The notes beneath the pieces were generated by a model. It was not told where the DNA came from. It made no database searches and saw nothing but the letters and a program-made list of their open reading frames with translations. A program made the position numbers and the translations under genes. Shown here one piece after another: positions 25,190 to 34,160 of a DNA stretch of 64,000 nucleotides. Origin of the DNA: Hoylesella nanceiensis DSM 19126 = JCM 15639 (GTDB taxonomy: Bacteria; Bacteroidota; Bacteroidia; Bacteroidales; Bacteroidaceae). The stretch covers positions 124,001 through 188,000 of the forward strand of contig NZ_KB904333.1 in NCBI RefSeq assembly GCF_000379965.1, given 5' to 3'. Position 1 is the stretch's first letter, and every line of letters starts with the position of its first letter.

Positions 25190-27508
25190 ATGAAGAAATT
25201 ATTATTATCTATTTCAATGTTGGCATTTGCTTATACAACCAGCGCAAATGTTCCAGTTATCAAGAGCGACCCTAAGATAGAGGCTCAAGTAGAACAAACC
25301 CTGAAGAAACTCACCTTGGAGGAAAAGATAGGTCAGATGATGGAATTGGTGACCGACCTCTTTGGTGCCAACGACAAGAACGGTGTGTTCTATATCGACG
25401 AGCACAAGACCGATTCTATCCTTTCTCGCTATAAGATTGGCTCTATCCTCAACGCTCCTAACACTTGCGCACCAACCGCCAAGCAGTGGGAGAAGTACAT
25501 CGAGCAAATCCAGAAGATTTCGATGAAGCGCATCGGTATCCCTTGCGTCTTCGGTCTCGATCAGAACCACGGTTCTACTTATACACAAGACGGTACCCTC
25601 TTTCCGCAGAACATCAATGTAGCTGCCACCTTCAATCGTGAGATTGCTCGCCATTCGGCTGAGGCTACTGCTTATGAGACTCGTGCGGTGAGTGTGCCTT
25701 GGACTTTCAGTCCTACCGTTGATCTCGGTCGTGATGCCCGTTGGCCTCGCATCTGGGAGAACTTTGGCGAGGATTGCTACCTCAGTTCAGAAATGGGCAA
25801 GGCGATGGTCTATGGTTTCCAGGGCGAGGACCCAAATAACATCGACCAGTATCACATCGCCACTTCAATGAAGCACTTCATGGGCTATGGCGTGCCTTGG
25901 ACTGGTAAAGACCGTACACCAGCCTATATCTCTCCTGCCAACTTGCGAGAGAAGCACTTCGCTCCTTTCCTGGCGGGTCTGCAAGCTGGAGCCTTGACCG
26001 TGATGGTGAATTCCGCTTCCGTCAACGGTATGCCGATGCACGCCAACAAGGAAATCCTGACAGGATGGCTGAAGGAAGAAACAGGATGGGATGGTGTGCT
26101 TATCACCGACTGGGCAGACATCAACAATCTCTATACTCGTGAAATGGTGGCAAAGGACAAGAAGGATGCACTCCGCATCGCCATCAATGCTGGTATCGAC
26201 ATGATAATGGAACCTTATTCTTGCGATGCTTGTGGCTACCTTGTAGAATTGGTGAAGGAAGGCAAGATTCCGATGAGTCGCATCGACGATGCCTGTCGCC
26301 GTGTGCTTCGTATGAAGTACCGTCTCGATCTCTTCAAGAACCCAACCCAGAAACTGAAGAATTATCCTAAGTTTGGTGGCGAGGAGTTTGCCAAGCTCGC
26401 CTTGGAGGGAGCTACCGAGAGTATGGTGCTCCTAAAGAACGAGGGTAATATCCTTCCTTTGCAGCATGGCAAGAAGATTCTCCTCACGGGTCCTAATGCC
26501 AATCAGATGCGCTGTCTGGACGGTGGATGGAGCTATACCTGGCAGGGCCATCGTGCCGATGAGTTTGCCGGCAAGTATAATACCATCTATGAGGCATTCT
26601 GCAATGAGTATGGCAAGGAGAATGTTATCTTGAACCAGGGTGTTACCTATAATGAAAAGGGCAAGTATTGGGAGGAGAACGAACCTCAGATTCTGGGGGC
26701 AGTGGCTGCAGCGAAGGATGCCGACGTCATTGTGGCTTGTATTGGAGAGAACTCCTATACCGAGACTCCGGGCAACCTGACAGACCTCTGGCTTTCTGAA
26801 AACCAGCGCAATCTGGTCAAGGCTTTGGCTCAGACAGGCAAGCCTGTCATCTTGGTACTGAATGAAGGACGTCCACGTCTCATCGCCGACATCGAACCAT
26901 TGGCACAGGGTATCATCGATATCCTTATCCCTGGCAACATGGGCGGCGATGCCTTGGTAAACTTGGTATCGGGCAAGTCAAACTTCAGTGGCAAGATGCC
27001 TTACACCTATCCTAAGGAAATCAATTCGCTCGCTAACTACGACTTCAAGAAGAGTGAGGAGGTGGGTACGATGGAAGGGGCTTACGACTACAATGCAAAG
27101 ATTACCCAGCAGTGGGGCTTCGGATATGGTTTGAGCTACACCTCTTATCAATATAGCAACCTGAAGGTTTCCAAGTCTGACTTCCGCCATGGAGACATTA
27201 TCAAGGTGAGCGTGGATGTGAAGAACACGGGCAAGGTGGCAGGCAAGGAGAGCATTCTCCTGTTCAGCAGCGACCTCGTTGCCAGCATGGTGCCAGATGG
27301 TCGTCGTCTCCGTGCCTTCGACAAGGTGGAACTTCAGCCAGGTGAGACCAAGACTGTGACCTTCGAATTAAAGGCAGACGACTTGGCTTTTGTAGGTTGG
27401 GATGGTAAATGGAGATTGGAGGAAGGCGACTTCAAGTTGATGATTGCCGACCAAACTGCCTCTGTTCATTGTGCAGATACTTATCTGTGGCAGACAGCCA
27501 ATAGATAA
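25190..27508 (+). CDS. GH3 beta-glucosidase, periplasmic
   Basis: The 772-residue protein has a signal peptide ([10 protein letters not shown]). GH3 landmarks: [56 protein letters not shown], the nucleophile in LITDWADI (Asp307), the C-terminal alpha/beta sandwich ([31 protein letters not shown]) and a fibronectin-III-like end. It would cleave imported gluco-oligosaccharides to glucose in the periplasm. It is the last gene of the PUL and is followed by a strong terminator. All family blocks are present and the length is usual. Confidence 0.94.
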   Translation: MKKLLLSISMLAFAYTTSANVPVIKSDPKIEAQVEQTLKKLTLEEKIGQMMELVTDLFGANDKNGVFYIDEHKTDSILSRYKIGSILNAPNTCAPTAKQWEKYIEQIQKISMKRIGIPCVFGLDQNHGSTYTQDGTLFPQNINVAATFNREIARHSAEATAYETRAVSVPWTFSPTVDLGRDARWPRIWENFGEDCYLSSEMGKAMVYGFQGEDPNNIDQYHIATSMKHFMGYGVPWTGKDRTPAYISPANLREKHFAPFLAGLQAGALTVMVNSASVNGMPMHANKEILTGWLKEETGWDGVLITDWADINNLYTREMVAKDKKDALRIAINAGIDMIMEPYSCDACGYLVELVKEGKIPMSRIDDACRRVLRMKYRLDLFKNPTQKLKNYPKFGGEEFAKLALEGATESMVLLKNEGNILPLQHGKKILLTGPNANQMRCLDGGWSYTWQGHRADEFAGKYNTIYEAFCNEYGKENVILNQGVTYNEKGKYWEENEPQILGAVAAAKDADVIVACIGENSYTETPGNLTDLWLSENQRNLVKALAQTGKPVILVLNEGRPRLIADIEPLAQGIIDILIPGNMGGDALVNLVSGKSNFSGKMPYTYPKEINSLANYDFKKSEEVGTMEGAYDYNAKITQQWGFGYGLSYTSYQYSNLKVSKSDFRHGDIIKVSVDVKNTGKVAGKESILLFSSDLVASMVPDGRRLRAFDKVELQPGETKTVTFELKADDLAFVGWDGKWRLEEGDFKLMIADQTASVHCADTYLWQTANR

Positions 27509-27534
27509 GCATATATAAAGATATAAAGATTGGG

Positions 27535-27585
27535 ATCCATTCCTGCAAGAATATTCTATGTATTCTTGCTAGGAATGGATTTTTG
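27535..27585 (+). terminator. Terminator of the PUL operon
   Basis: ATCCATTCCT (27535-27544) pairs with AGGAATGGAT (27571-27580); an inner stem CAAGAATA/TATTCTTG extends it. TTTT follows. Confidence 0.85.
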
Positions 27586-27847
27586 GGAAATCTTTGGTGA
27601 ATATGAGGTAGAGAAATATATTGCTCATATTGAACTTATCTTGACTTTTGTTTCTTTTTCACTTTCTTCATCAGAATAACAATAAATACTATATAATTCC
27701 ATGCTTACCAACTTGTCAAAATAACATCAAATCTGTTCAACAGACTTCTGTATGTATTATCAACTTGAATATCATTATGTACCTTAATATCGTTGTGAAT
27801 ATATCCTCTTTATTCAAGCAGCCTGAGGCATTCGGCATATACAGAGT

Positions 27848-28044
27848 CTCTCTCCGCATTAGGTACTCTGAACAGACCAATAGAGAAATCCTAACAAAAA
27901 CGTAAGTATCATAGCTACAAGTTGTTATGATACTTTTCTTTTATATACATTCTTCTTCTCAGACTACGTGCAGAGGGGATAAATACTCCCTAAATACTCT
28001 ACAATGGCTACAATCTGGCTACACTTTTGAGGCAAAATTGTAGC
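27848..28044 (+). repeat. ~200-bp direct repeat, right copy (candidate att site)
   Basis: It matches 4796-5000 in the same orientation. It keeps the terminator-like hairpin (27904-27935), GGCTACAAT at 28006-28014 and 28017-28025, and an inverted ATTGTAGC at 28037-28044. The longer site array and the integrase occur only at the left copy, as expected if left and right ends of one element share a core. Alternatively, both are remains of two related elements. Confidence 0.7.
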
Positions 28045-28246
28045 ATTTCAAACAAAAGTGCAAAGAAATAACTGCAGTAAAGAACATTTATACATATTCA
28101 AGGCTACCACTGTTTTATAGTTAGCCATCAAGCTATTTTTTTGACATTATAAAATTACTAATATACGTTTCAGAAAGTTTTGGATATATTTTGACATCAA
28201 CAATTCAAAAAAAAGGGGAAAGCACTTACTATACAAAATATTTCAG

Positions 28247-28254
28247 TATCTTTG
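28247..28254 (+). promoter_or_regulatory. Promoter -7 element of GH95 copy 2
   Basis: TATCTTTG, matching TAnnTTTG, lies 75 bases before the start codon. Confidence 0.6.
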
Positions 28255-28329
28255 TTCTCAACATCATAACACTATTTCCCCATATAGGAATTACAATAAT
28301 CAAACAATCAATAGAACTCTCATATAAAT

Positions 28330-30819
28330 ATGATAATGAACAAAATATTTCATTTAGCAATTATGGCTAGCTTTGCATTATCTGCAAACGCCACTGACAT
28401 AAAAGAAGGGCTTACCATCTGGTTTGATAGACCTACAACGTTAGCAAACAAAGCTATTTGGTGGGGACATACACCTGAGAAGTGGAAAGGCGGAAACAAA
28501 CCAATATCAGCAGGTGATACAGCTCAAAACCCAGATGCCGATTGGGAATCTCAATCTCTTCCCCTTGGCAATGGCAGCTTAGGTGCAAACGTTATGGGCT
28601 CTATAGAGGCTGAACGCATCACCTTTAACGAAAAAACATTATGGCGTGGTGGTCCCAACACGTCAGCAGGTGCTGAAGCATATTGGAATGTAAACAAGCA
28701 GTCTGCACATTATTTAAAAGAAATCCGACAGGCATTTATTGAGGGCGATGAAAAGAAGGCTGCATTGTTAACACGCAAGAACTTTAACAGTACCGTTCCC
28801 TATGAATCTTGGAAGGAAAAGCCTTTCCGCTTTGGTAACTTTACAACTATGGGCGAGTTCTATATAGAGACAGGGTTGAGTTCCGTTGGGACGAGCGAGT
28901 ATAAACGTGCTCTTTCTTTAGATTCAGCATTGGCTGTGGTACAGTTTAAGAAAGATGGAGTAAGATATGAACGTAACTATTTCATCTCCTATCCCAATAA
29001 TATTATGGTTGTTCGTTTTAAGGCAGACCAACCAGGTAAGCAGAATTTGGTATTCAGTTACGAAGCAAATCCAGTATCGACTGGCAAGATGGAAACAGAC
29101 GGGAAGAACGGTTTAGTGTTTAAAGCACATCTTGACAACAACCAAATGGAGTATGTAGTCCGTATCAAGGCTCTAAACCAAGGAGGTACTATCAATAATG
29201 ATAATGGTAAATTGACTATCAATGGTGCCAATGAAGTAGTCTTCTTGATTACCGCTGATACAGATTATAAAGTCAACTTCAATCCAGACTATAAGAACCC
29301 AAGAACATACGTCGGTGTTAATCCATCTGAAACCACAGCTGCATGGATGCAAAAAGCAGTGGCACAAGGTTACGATGCTTTGCTTGAAGCACACTACAAA
29401 GATTATGCTTCATTGTTCAACCGAGTTTCTTTGATGTTAAATAGTGAACAAAGAACTTCAGACATCCCTACCCCACAGCGTTTGATAAACTATCGTAATG
29501 GTAAGGAAGATTTTTATTTAGAAGAGCTATACTACCAATTTGGCCGCTATTTACTGATTGCTAGTTCAAGACCTGGCAATCTACCTGCAAACTTGCAAGG
29601 CATCTGGCATAACAATGTAGACGGTCCATGGCGTGTAGACTATCACAATAATATCAACATACAGATGAACTATTGGCCAACAGGATCGACAAACTTGTCT
29701 GAATGTGCACTCCCACTGATAGACTTTATCCGTACATTAGTTAAGCCCGGTGAAAAAACAGCTCAAGCTTATTTCGGTGCAAGAGGTTGGACTGCTTCTA
29801 TCTCTGGTAATATTTTTGGATTTACAGCTCCATTGGAAAGCGAAGATATGTCTTGGAACTTCAACCCGATGGCTGGTCCGTGGCTTGCTACTCACGTGTG
29901 GGATTACTACGACTATACACGAGATAAGAAATTCTTAAAAGAAGTAGGCTACGACCTTATCAAGAGTAGTGCCATCTTTGCAGTAGATTATCTATGGAAA
30001 AAGCCAGACGGAACTTACACAGCAGCTCCTTCAACTTCACCTGAACATGGCCCAATTGACGAAGGAACAACCTTTGTCCATGCTGTTATTCGTGAAATAC
30101 TGATGAACGCCATCGATGCGTCAAAGGTCTTGGACGTAGATAAAAAGGAGCGTAAACAATGGGAAGAAGTCTTAAAAAGAATCGCACCTTATAAGGTAGG
30201 ACGTTATGGACAATTGTTAGAATGGTCGAAAGATATTGATGATCCAAACGATCAGCACCGACATGTCAACCATTTGTTCGGATTGCATCCTGGACATACA
30301 ATTTCACCAATCACAACTCCTACATTAGCAGAAGCATCAAAGGTTGTTCTTAATCATCGTGGTGACGGAGCTACAGGATGGAGTATGGGATGGAAACTCA
30401 ACCAATGGGCACGCCTACACGATGGAAATCGTGCATATAAGCTCTATGGAAACCTGCTAAAGAATGGTACACTAGATAATCTTTGGGACACACATCCTCC
30501 TTTCCAAATCGATGGTAACTTTGGTGGTACAGCAGGTGTAACCGAAATGCTAATGCAAAGTCACATGGGATTCATCCACTTACTACCAGCACTACCAGAT
30601 GTATGGAAAGATGGAGAGGTGAAAGGTCTTTGTGCCAAAGGTAACTTTGAACTAGACATTTGCTGGAAGAATGGCATTTTAAAATCTGTTACTATTCTTT
30701 CAAAGAATGGAGGAAACTGTGAATTGAGATACAAAGAAGACAAGTTTGTATTGAAGACAATCAAAAATAAGTCCTACACATTGAACTATGTCAACGGAAA
30801 GTTTGTACAAGAGAACTAA
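28330..30819 (+). CDS. GH95 alpha-L-fucosidase
   Basis: The 829-residue, complete enzyme has a signal peptide ([13 protein letters not shown]). The N-terminal beta-domain (from [19 protein letters not shown]) includes [15 protein letters not shown]. The (alpha/alpha)6 catalytic domain contains the NIN pair (Asn441, Asn443) before MNYWP, Glu572 in STSPEHGP and Asp728 in IDGNFGG, positions that match the catalytic set described for GH95 AfcA. It hydrolyses terminal alpha-1,2-fucose (H-antigen type). It is monocistronic with its own promoter and terminator. It is a paralogue of the partial gene at the window start, with about 90% residue identity by eye. Confidence 0.95.
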   Translation: MIMNKIFHLAIMASFALSANATDIKEGLTIWFDRPTTLANKAIWWGHTPEKWKGGNKPISAGDTAQNPDADWESQSLPLGNGSLGANVMGSIEAERITFNEKTLWRGGPNTSAGAEAYWNVNKQSAHYLKEIRQAFIEGDEKKAALLTRKNFNSTVPYESWKEKPFRFGNFTTMGEFYIETGLSSVGTSEYKRALSLDSALAVVQFKKDGVRYERNYFISYPNNIMVVRFKADQPGKQNLVFSYEANPVSTGKMETDGKNGLVFKAHLDNNQMEYVVRIKALNQGGTINNDNGKLTINGANEVVFLITADTDYKVNFNPDYKNPRTYVGVNPSETTAAWMQKAVAQGYDALLEAHYKDYASLFNRVSLMLNSEQRTSDIPTPQRLINYRNGKEDFYLEELYYQFGRYLLIASSRPGNLPANLQGIWHNNVDGPWRVDYHNNINIQMNYWPTGSTNLSECALPLIDFIRTLVKPGEKTAQAYFGARGWTASISGNIFGFTAPLESEDMSWNFNPMAGPWLATHVWDYYDYTRDKKFLKEVGYDLIKSSAIFAVDYLWKKPDGTYTAAPSTSPEHGPIDEGTTFVHAVIREILMNAIDASKVLDVDKKERKQWEEVLKRIAPYKVGRYGQLLEWSKDIDDPNDQHRHVNHLFGLHPGHTISPITTPTLAEASKVVLNHRGDGATGWSMGWKLNQWARLHDGNRAYKLYGNLLKNGTLDNLWDTHPPFQIDGNFGGTAGVTEMLMQSHMGFIHLLPALPDVWKDGEVKGLCAKGNFELDICWKNGILKSVTILSKNGGNCELRYKEDKFVLKTIKNKSYTLNYVNGKFVQEN

Positions 30820-30849
30820 TTATTAAGTGAATTATCTTGTAAAGAAGAA

Positions 30850-30885
30850 AAAGGAATCTGTTATTGAACAGATTCCTTTTTTGTT
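30850..30885 (+). terminator. Terminator of GH95 copy 2
   Basis: A perfect 13-bp stem, AAAGGAATCTGTT (30850-30862) with AACAGATTCCTTT (30867-30879), has a four-base loop and a T-run after it. Confidence 0.92.
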
Positions 30886-31039
30886 TCCTCCAAAATAGAA
30901 TATTATACGTTGCCTAACAAAAGTGCATAACTTGAGTTCCAATTAAGTTTTGGGGATTGATTTATAATTATTAACAAAAGTATATTTGCACAATAACAAC
31001 AAAAAAAAGAATTATTCAGTAAATCCTAATCAAACCTGA

Positions 31040-31171
31040 ACTCGGGATAAGGATTTTATAGAGGCTGGCAAAGTTCGCCTTGATAGTGATACCGTCCGTG
31101 AAGCAACAAGTGACGAGGTAAAGGAACTTCGTCAGGAAAATACGAGAAACGATAAAACAAAATTCCATTAG
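31040..31171 (+). pseudogene. Relic of an IS3-family transposase OrfA
   Basis: The frame reads DKDFIEAGKVRLDSDTVREA followed by TSDEVKELRQENTRNDK, the end of the helix-turn-helix part and the start of the coiled coil of IS3-type OrfA proteins. It is cut off on both sides; no OrfB or terminal repeats are recognisable nearby. Confidence 0.6.
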
Positions 31172-31215
31172 CAAAAGTTTTTTTTTTAATAAAAACAACA
31201 AGGTATAAAGTTAAA

Positions 31216-31257
31216 TAACTATATTTGTAGTTGTGCACTTTTATTTGACAACGTACA
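31216..31257 (+). repeat. Promoter-bearing repeat module, copy 1
   Basis: The 42-bp segment contains the -7 element TATATTTG (31220-31227) and ends GACAACGTACA. An inverted copy with two differences is at 33939-33980 and a half copy at 34069-34100. It points towards the BACON lipoprotein gene. Confidence 0.65.
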
Positions 31258-31385
31258 ATCTGTACGATGCTGAGTATGGAGACGAAGTATTGGATTATTA
31301 TGGAATAAGGGAGTGGGTAGAGTCACTTCCCAAACGTAAAATATCTCTTATGATACTTCAAAACTATACAATTATAGGACTCTAA
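31233..31385 (+). pseudogene. Short coding-like frame inside the leader
   Basis: From a GTG at 31233 a 50-codon frame reads through YDAEYGDEVLDYYGIREWVE and SLPKRKIS to a TAA. It looks like the end of a real protein rather than random AT-rich DNA, but has no convincing start. It may be a gene fragment or an upstream leader peptide. Unrecognised. Confidence 0.25.
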
Positions 31386-31449
31386 GCGAGTAACTGGGGT
31401 AAAAAACTTTACTCTACTTGAAAGATATTTACTATAAAATAGAATCATT

Positions 31450-32853
31450 ATGCGCAAAACTCTAAAATTATTACTCATATTGAGTGCAATTATTATGACA
31501 GCCTGCCATAATAATGAACAGGAAATAGATATTAGTTGGACACAAGAAGCAGCAAGAATAGTTCACGGTGGCATCAAGACTAATTTTGAACATAAAACAA
31601 TCTCTCTTGATTTCTCTGCGGATACTCAAATTGAGTTATCAAGTTCATCTAGTGAAAACTGGATAAAACCGACCGTTATTTTTTCTAATGGCAAAGGGCA
31701 ATTGAGCATTGAAATCTTGGAAAATAATACTCTTTCATCAAGAGAGGGAAATGTTATTTTCATAGTGCAGGGAACGATTGTTACTATAAAGGTTTTTCAA
31801 GATGGTAATCCAAAAGTTAGTACAGATAAAAAAATCTATTATCAAGGAGCTGATGGTGGTAATGTCGAAATTCATGTAAAAGCAAAGGGAAAGTTGTCCG
31901 CAGGAATTTCTCCTACTGATTGTAAATGGGCAAAAGTGGTTAAGACTATTCCAAGTGGTGACAATGAATATGCAATAACGGTTGCCATTGATAAAAATGA
32001 GGGATTAGGTAGAGTTGCTTCTGTTGATTTTAAAGTCAATGGGAAAACTGCAAATCAGGATTGTGGCCCATGTCTGGTTCAGGAGCCTGCACCTTTTACT
32101 AACACAACGACCATAATATGTGAGAAGCCAGGCTGTTTACAAGTGCTCATGGGAAATGATTTAACCAATCTTCGACGTATCAGATCGCTTAAACTAATAG
32201 GTAATATTAATGGTCTTGATTTTATCTTGTTGAGAAATTTATTCATGGATACAAATGAAAGCCTATACCAATATCCTGTAGATATAGACCTCTCAGAATG
32301 TAATATAGTTGCAGGTAATCAAAATCCATATGAGTATTTCGGTTGGCACTCATCCAAAATATTTGAAGATGTTTTTATGTATGGTGAGATACCATCGGGA
32401 GTTTTCACCAATGCTACTAATTTGAAGAGCATTATTCTCCCTAAAAATCTGAAAATAGTTGGCCATTCAGCCTTTGCTGGATGTAAAAGCCTTAAGACAA
32501 TAGATATCCCTGCTGATGTAGAGGAAATTAATAGTAAAGCATTTTATGGATGTATTAGCCTGCAAGATATCAAACTTACATCCAACGTAAGCCTTACCTC
32601 CATTGGAAATCAAGCTTTCACTACAAAATCTACATTGAACGAACTAACAATTCCAGCTACAGTTGTTAATATGGGAGTTGAAGCCTTCTTAGGTTGTTCT
32701 GTTTCAAAACTTCACCTTAAATGGTTAGAACCTCTTGAGATTCGCATAGTTCCTAAAGTTGAAGGTTGTACTCTCTACGTGCCTCAAGGCACCGTAGCTA
32801 TTTATCGTAAAACACGGAATTGGTCTAAATTCTCCAATGTCATAGAGGAGTAA
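31450..32853 (+). CDS. BACON and BspA-type leucine-rich lipoprotein
   Basis: The 467-residue surface lipoprotein has Cys19 in IIMTACHNN. An N-terminal Ig-like BACON region is seen (about 35-205, with ENWIKPTVIF, SSREGNVIF and a second unit with CKWAKVVKT). A C-terminal leucine-rich region of the BspA type follows (about 300-467: VFTNATNLKSIILPKNL, AFAGCKSLKTIDIPADV, AFYGCISLQDIKL) and ends in the typical TLYVPQGTVAIYRKT cap. Such proteins serve adhesion to host proteins, other bacteria or glycans. It is monocistronic with a promoter-bearing repeat about 220 bases upstream. Confidence 0.82.
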   Translation: MRKTLKLLLILSAIIMTACHNNEQEIDISWTQEAARIVHGGIKTNFEHKTISLDFSADTQIELSSSSSENWIKPTVIFSNGKGQLSIEILENNTLSSREGNVIFIVQGTIVTIKVFQDGNPKVSTDKKIYYQGADGGNVEIHVKAKGKLSAGISPTDCKWAKVVKTIPSGDNEYAITVAIDKNEGLGRVASVDFKVNGKTANQDCGPCLVQEPAPFTNTTTIICEKPGCLQVLMGNDLTNLRRIRSLKLIGNINGLDFILLRNLFMDTNESLYQYPVDIDLSECNIVAGNQNPYEYFGWHSSKIFEDVFMYGEIPSGVFTNATNLKSIILPKNLKIVGHSAFAGCKSLKTIDIPADVEEINSKAFYGCISLQDIKLTSNVSLTSIGNQAFTTKSTLNELTIPATVVNMGVEAFLGCSVSKLHLKWLEPLEIRIVPKVEGCTLYVPQGTVAIYRKTRNWSKFSNVIEE

Positions 32854-33137
32854 ACTATAAGGCAAAGAAACTCATCTGCTTATATGGCCCCCAAATACCT
32901 AATCATTGAATAGGAAAATTACTTTTTCTGCAATCCTCTCAAAATAGGCGAACCATGATTCTAAGAAAACAACAAGACACTATGGATTTTACTCTAAGAC
33001 TATAAAATAAGAAAGAAATGCAAACCAAAAATAGAACTAGCGTACTAAAGATATAAGAACTAAATGAAAATATTTCTAGTAGCACAAAAGAGCATTACTA
33101 AAACATGCTCTCAATTCACTACAGCACTTTAATATTA

Positions 33138-33377
33138 CTACATTTTCAACGGCTCTTTAGCCTGTTTTACAACCCAATATATCTCATCAAAGTTAAGTAC
33201 CCGCTCAATTTTTCCTATAAGACTGATCTTTATAATATGAGGATGCTTCAAATAACGGGAGCGAACGGCATAATCTATATAAAAATATCTGTAGCCATTT
33301 CGTTCAACTGATGGGTGCACTGAGTCATACCCGTTACTTTCTGCATACATCTTCGCTATGTTGTTGTAATCTATCAT
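33138..33377 (-). CDS. Small hypothetical protein
   Basis: The 79-residue protein has no signal or membrane segment and is rich in Tyr and His (MIDYNNIAKMYAESNGYDSV). I do not recognise a family. The leader has GGAAG close to the ATG, and the composition looks coding. The downstream end lies in the gap after the BACON lipoprotein gene, convergent with it. Function unknown. Confidence 0.5.
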   Translation of the reverse strand: MIDYNNIAKMYAESNGYDSVHPSVERNGYRYFYIDYAVRSRYLKHPHIIKISLIGKIERVLNFDEIYWVVKQAKEPLKM

Positions 33378-33588
33378 TCTTCCATTTATATTTAGTTATA
33401 ACACATATCAAACTGTAAACAGAATTACTATGTTAGCATTTCTAATCATCAAACACCCATTTTGTCTATTTATTTACCCTCTCGTGGCTTTGATATTGTT
33501 TTTAATACCAACTTTTGATGTTAGAAAAACAAGATGAAATAAGTCTGCATTGTAAACATTACAAATTATATATAAGCACCAAGCAACC

Positions 33589-33915
33589 TCATAACTCCAA
33601 AAACTCTATTAGTTGAACAATCTTTCTTTCCAGTTCTTCTAAATCTATAAAGCGAGAACTGCGATAGACCTCTTTGCCTTCTAATATAAGTAATACGGTT
33701 GGACCAGCATATACAAGGAATCGACTTGCTATCAAGGGTTCCTCTGTTATGTCTGTATAAAACGATAATAGCTGAGGATAGTTCTCTACTAATCGTTCTA
33801 CTTTACCATGCATAACATTGCAGACACCACAATCGGGAGCCTTAATATAAAATAAGCACAGACGGTTCTTACTGATAATCTCTTCTATTTCGGTGATATT
33901 TGTCAGATGGTTCAT
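33589..33915 (-). CDS. Thioredoxin-like protein
   Basis: The 108-residue cytoplasmic protein has a redox centre APDCGVC (Cys29, Cys32) and the cis-proline block AGPTVLLILEGKEVYRSS, so it has the full thioredoxin fold at normal length. The CGVC centre differs from the CGPC of housekeeping thioredoxin, suggesting a special partner. It is transcribed from a repeated promoter module directly upstream and stands divergent to the GH5 mannanase gene. Confidence 0.85.
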   Translation of the reverse strand: MNHLTNITEIEEIISKNRLCLFYIKAPDCGVCNVMHGKVERLVENYPQLLSFYTDITEEPLIASRFLVYAGPTVLLILEGKEVYRSSRFIDLEELERKIVQLIEFLEL

Positions 33916-33938
33916 ATATTCTTATTTCGTATTATAAT

Positions 33939-33980
33939 TGTACGTTGTCAAACAAAAGTGCGCAACTACAAATATAGTTA
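33939..33980 (-). repeat. Promoter-bearing repeat module, copy 2 (inverted)
   Basis: The reverse complement matches 31216-31257 at 40 of 42 positions. Its -7 element TATATTTG (33969-33976, minus strand) points at the thioredoxin-like gene 53 bases away. With copy 1 it forms an inverted repeat around a 2.7-kb segment. Confidence 0.65.
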
Positions 33981-34068
33981 TTTTATTTCAACTGCCCTTC
34001 GTTTTATTTACATTAATTGCATTATAGACATCATTTATAAAAACAATATGATGAAATATCAAACAAAG

Positions 34069-34100
34069 TAACTATATTTGCAGTTGTGCATTTAAGTTGA
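34069..34100 (+). repeat. Promoter-bearing repeat module, partial copy 3
   Basis: TAACTATATTTGCAGTTGTG and the bases after it match the first 30 bases of copy 1. The -7 element TATATTTG lies at 34073-34080, 80 bases before the mannanase gene. Confidence 0.6.
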
Positions 34101-34160
34101 TATAAAAAGATAACAAACATCACACACTCATTATTTTATTAATAAAGAAAATAAACTGAA

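Larger units (their letters stand above)
27586..28329. other. Gene-free junction between PUL and GH95 copy 2
   Basis: About 740 bases carry no convincing gene. They hold the right copy of the ~200-bp repeat, an AACAAAAGTGC element near 28050 and the promoter of the following GH95 gene. Confidence 0.6.
30886..31449. other. Relic-rich gap before the BACON lipoprotein gene
   Basis: It contains an AACAAAAGTGC element (~30917), an IS3 OrfA relic, the repeated promoter module at 31216-31257 and a short coding-like frame (31233-31385). Confidence 0.5.

Noticed and set aside
27648-27905. Plus-strand frame of 85 codons in the PUL/GH95 gap
   Set aside because: It runs into the ~200-bp repeat, has AT-rich random-like composition and no recognisable motif.
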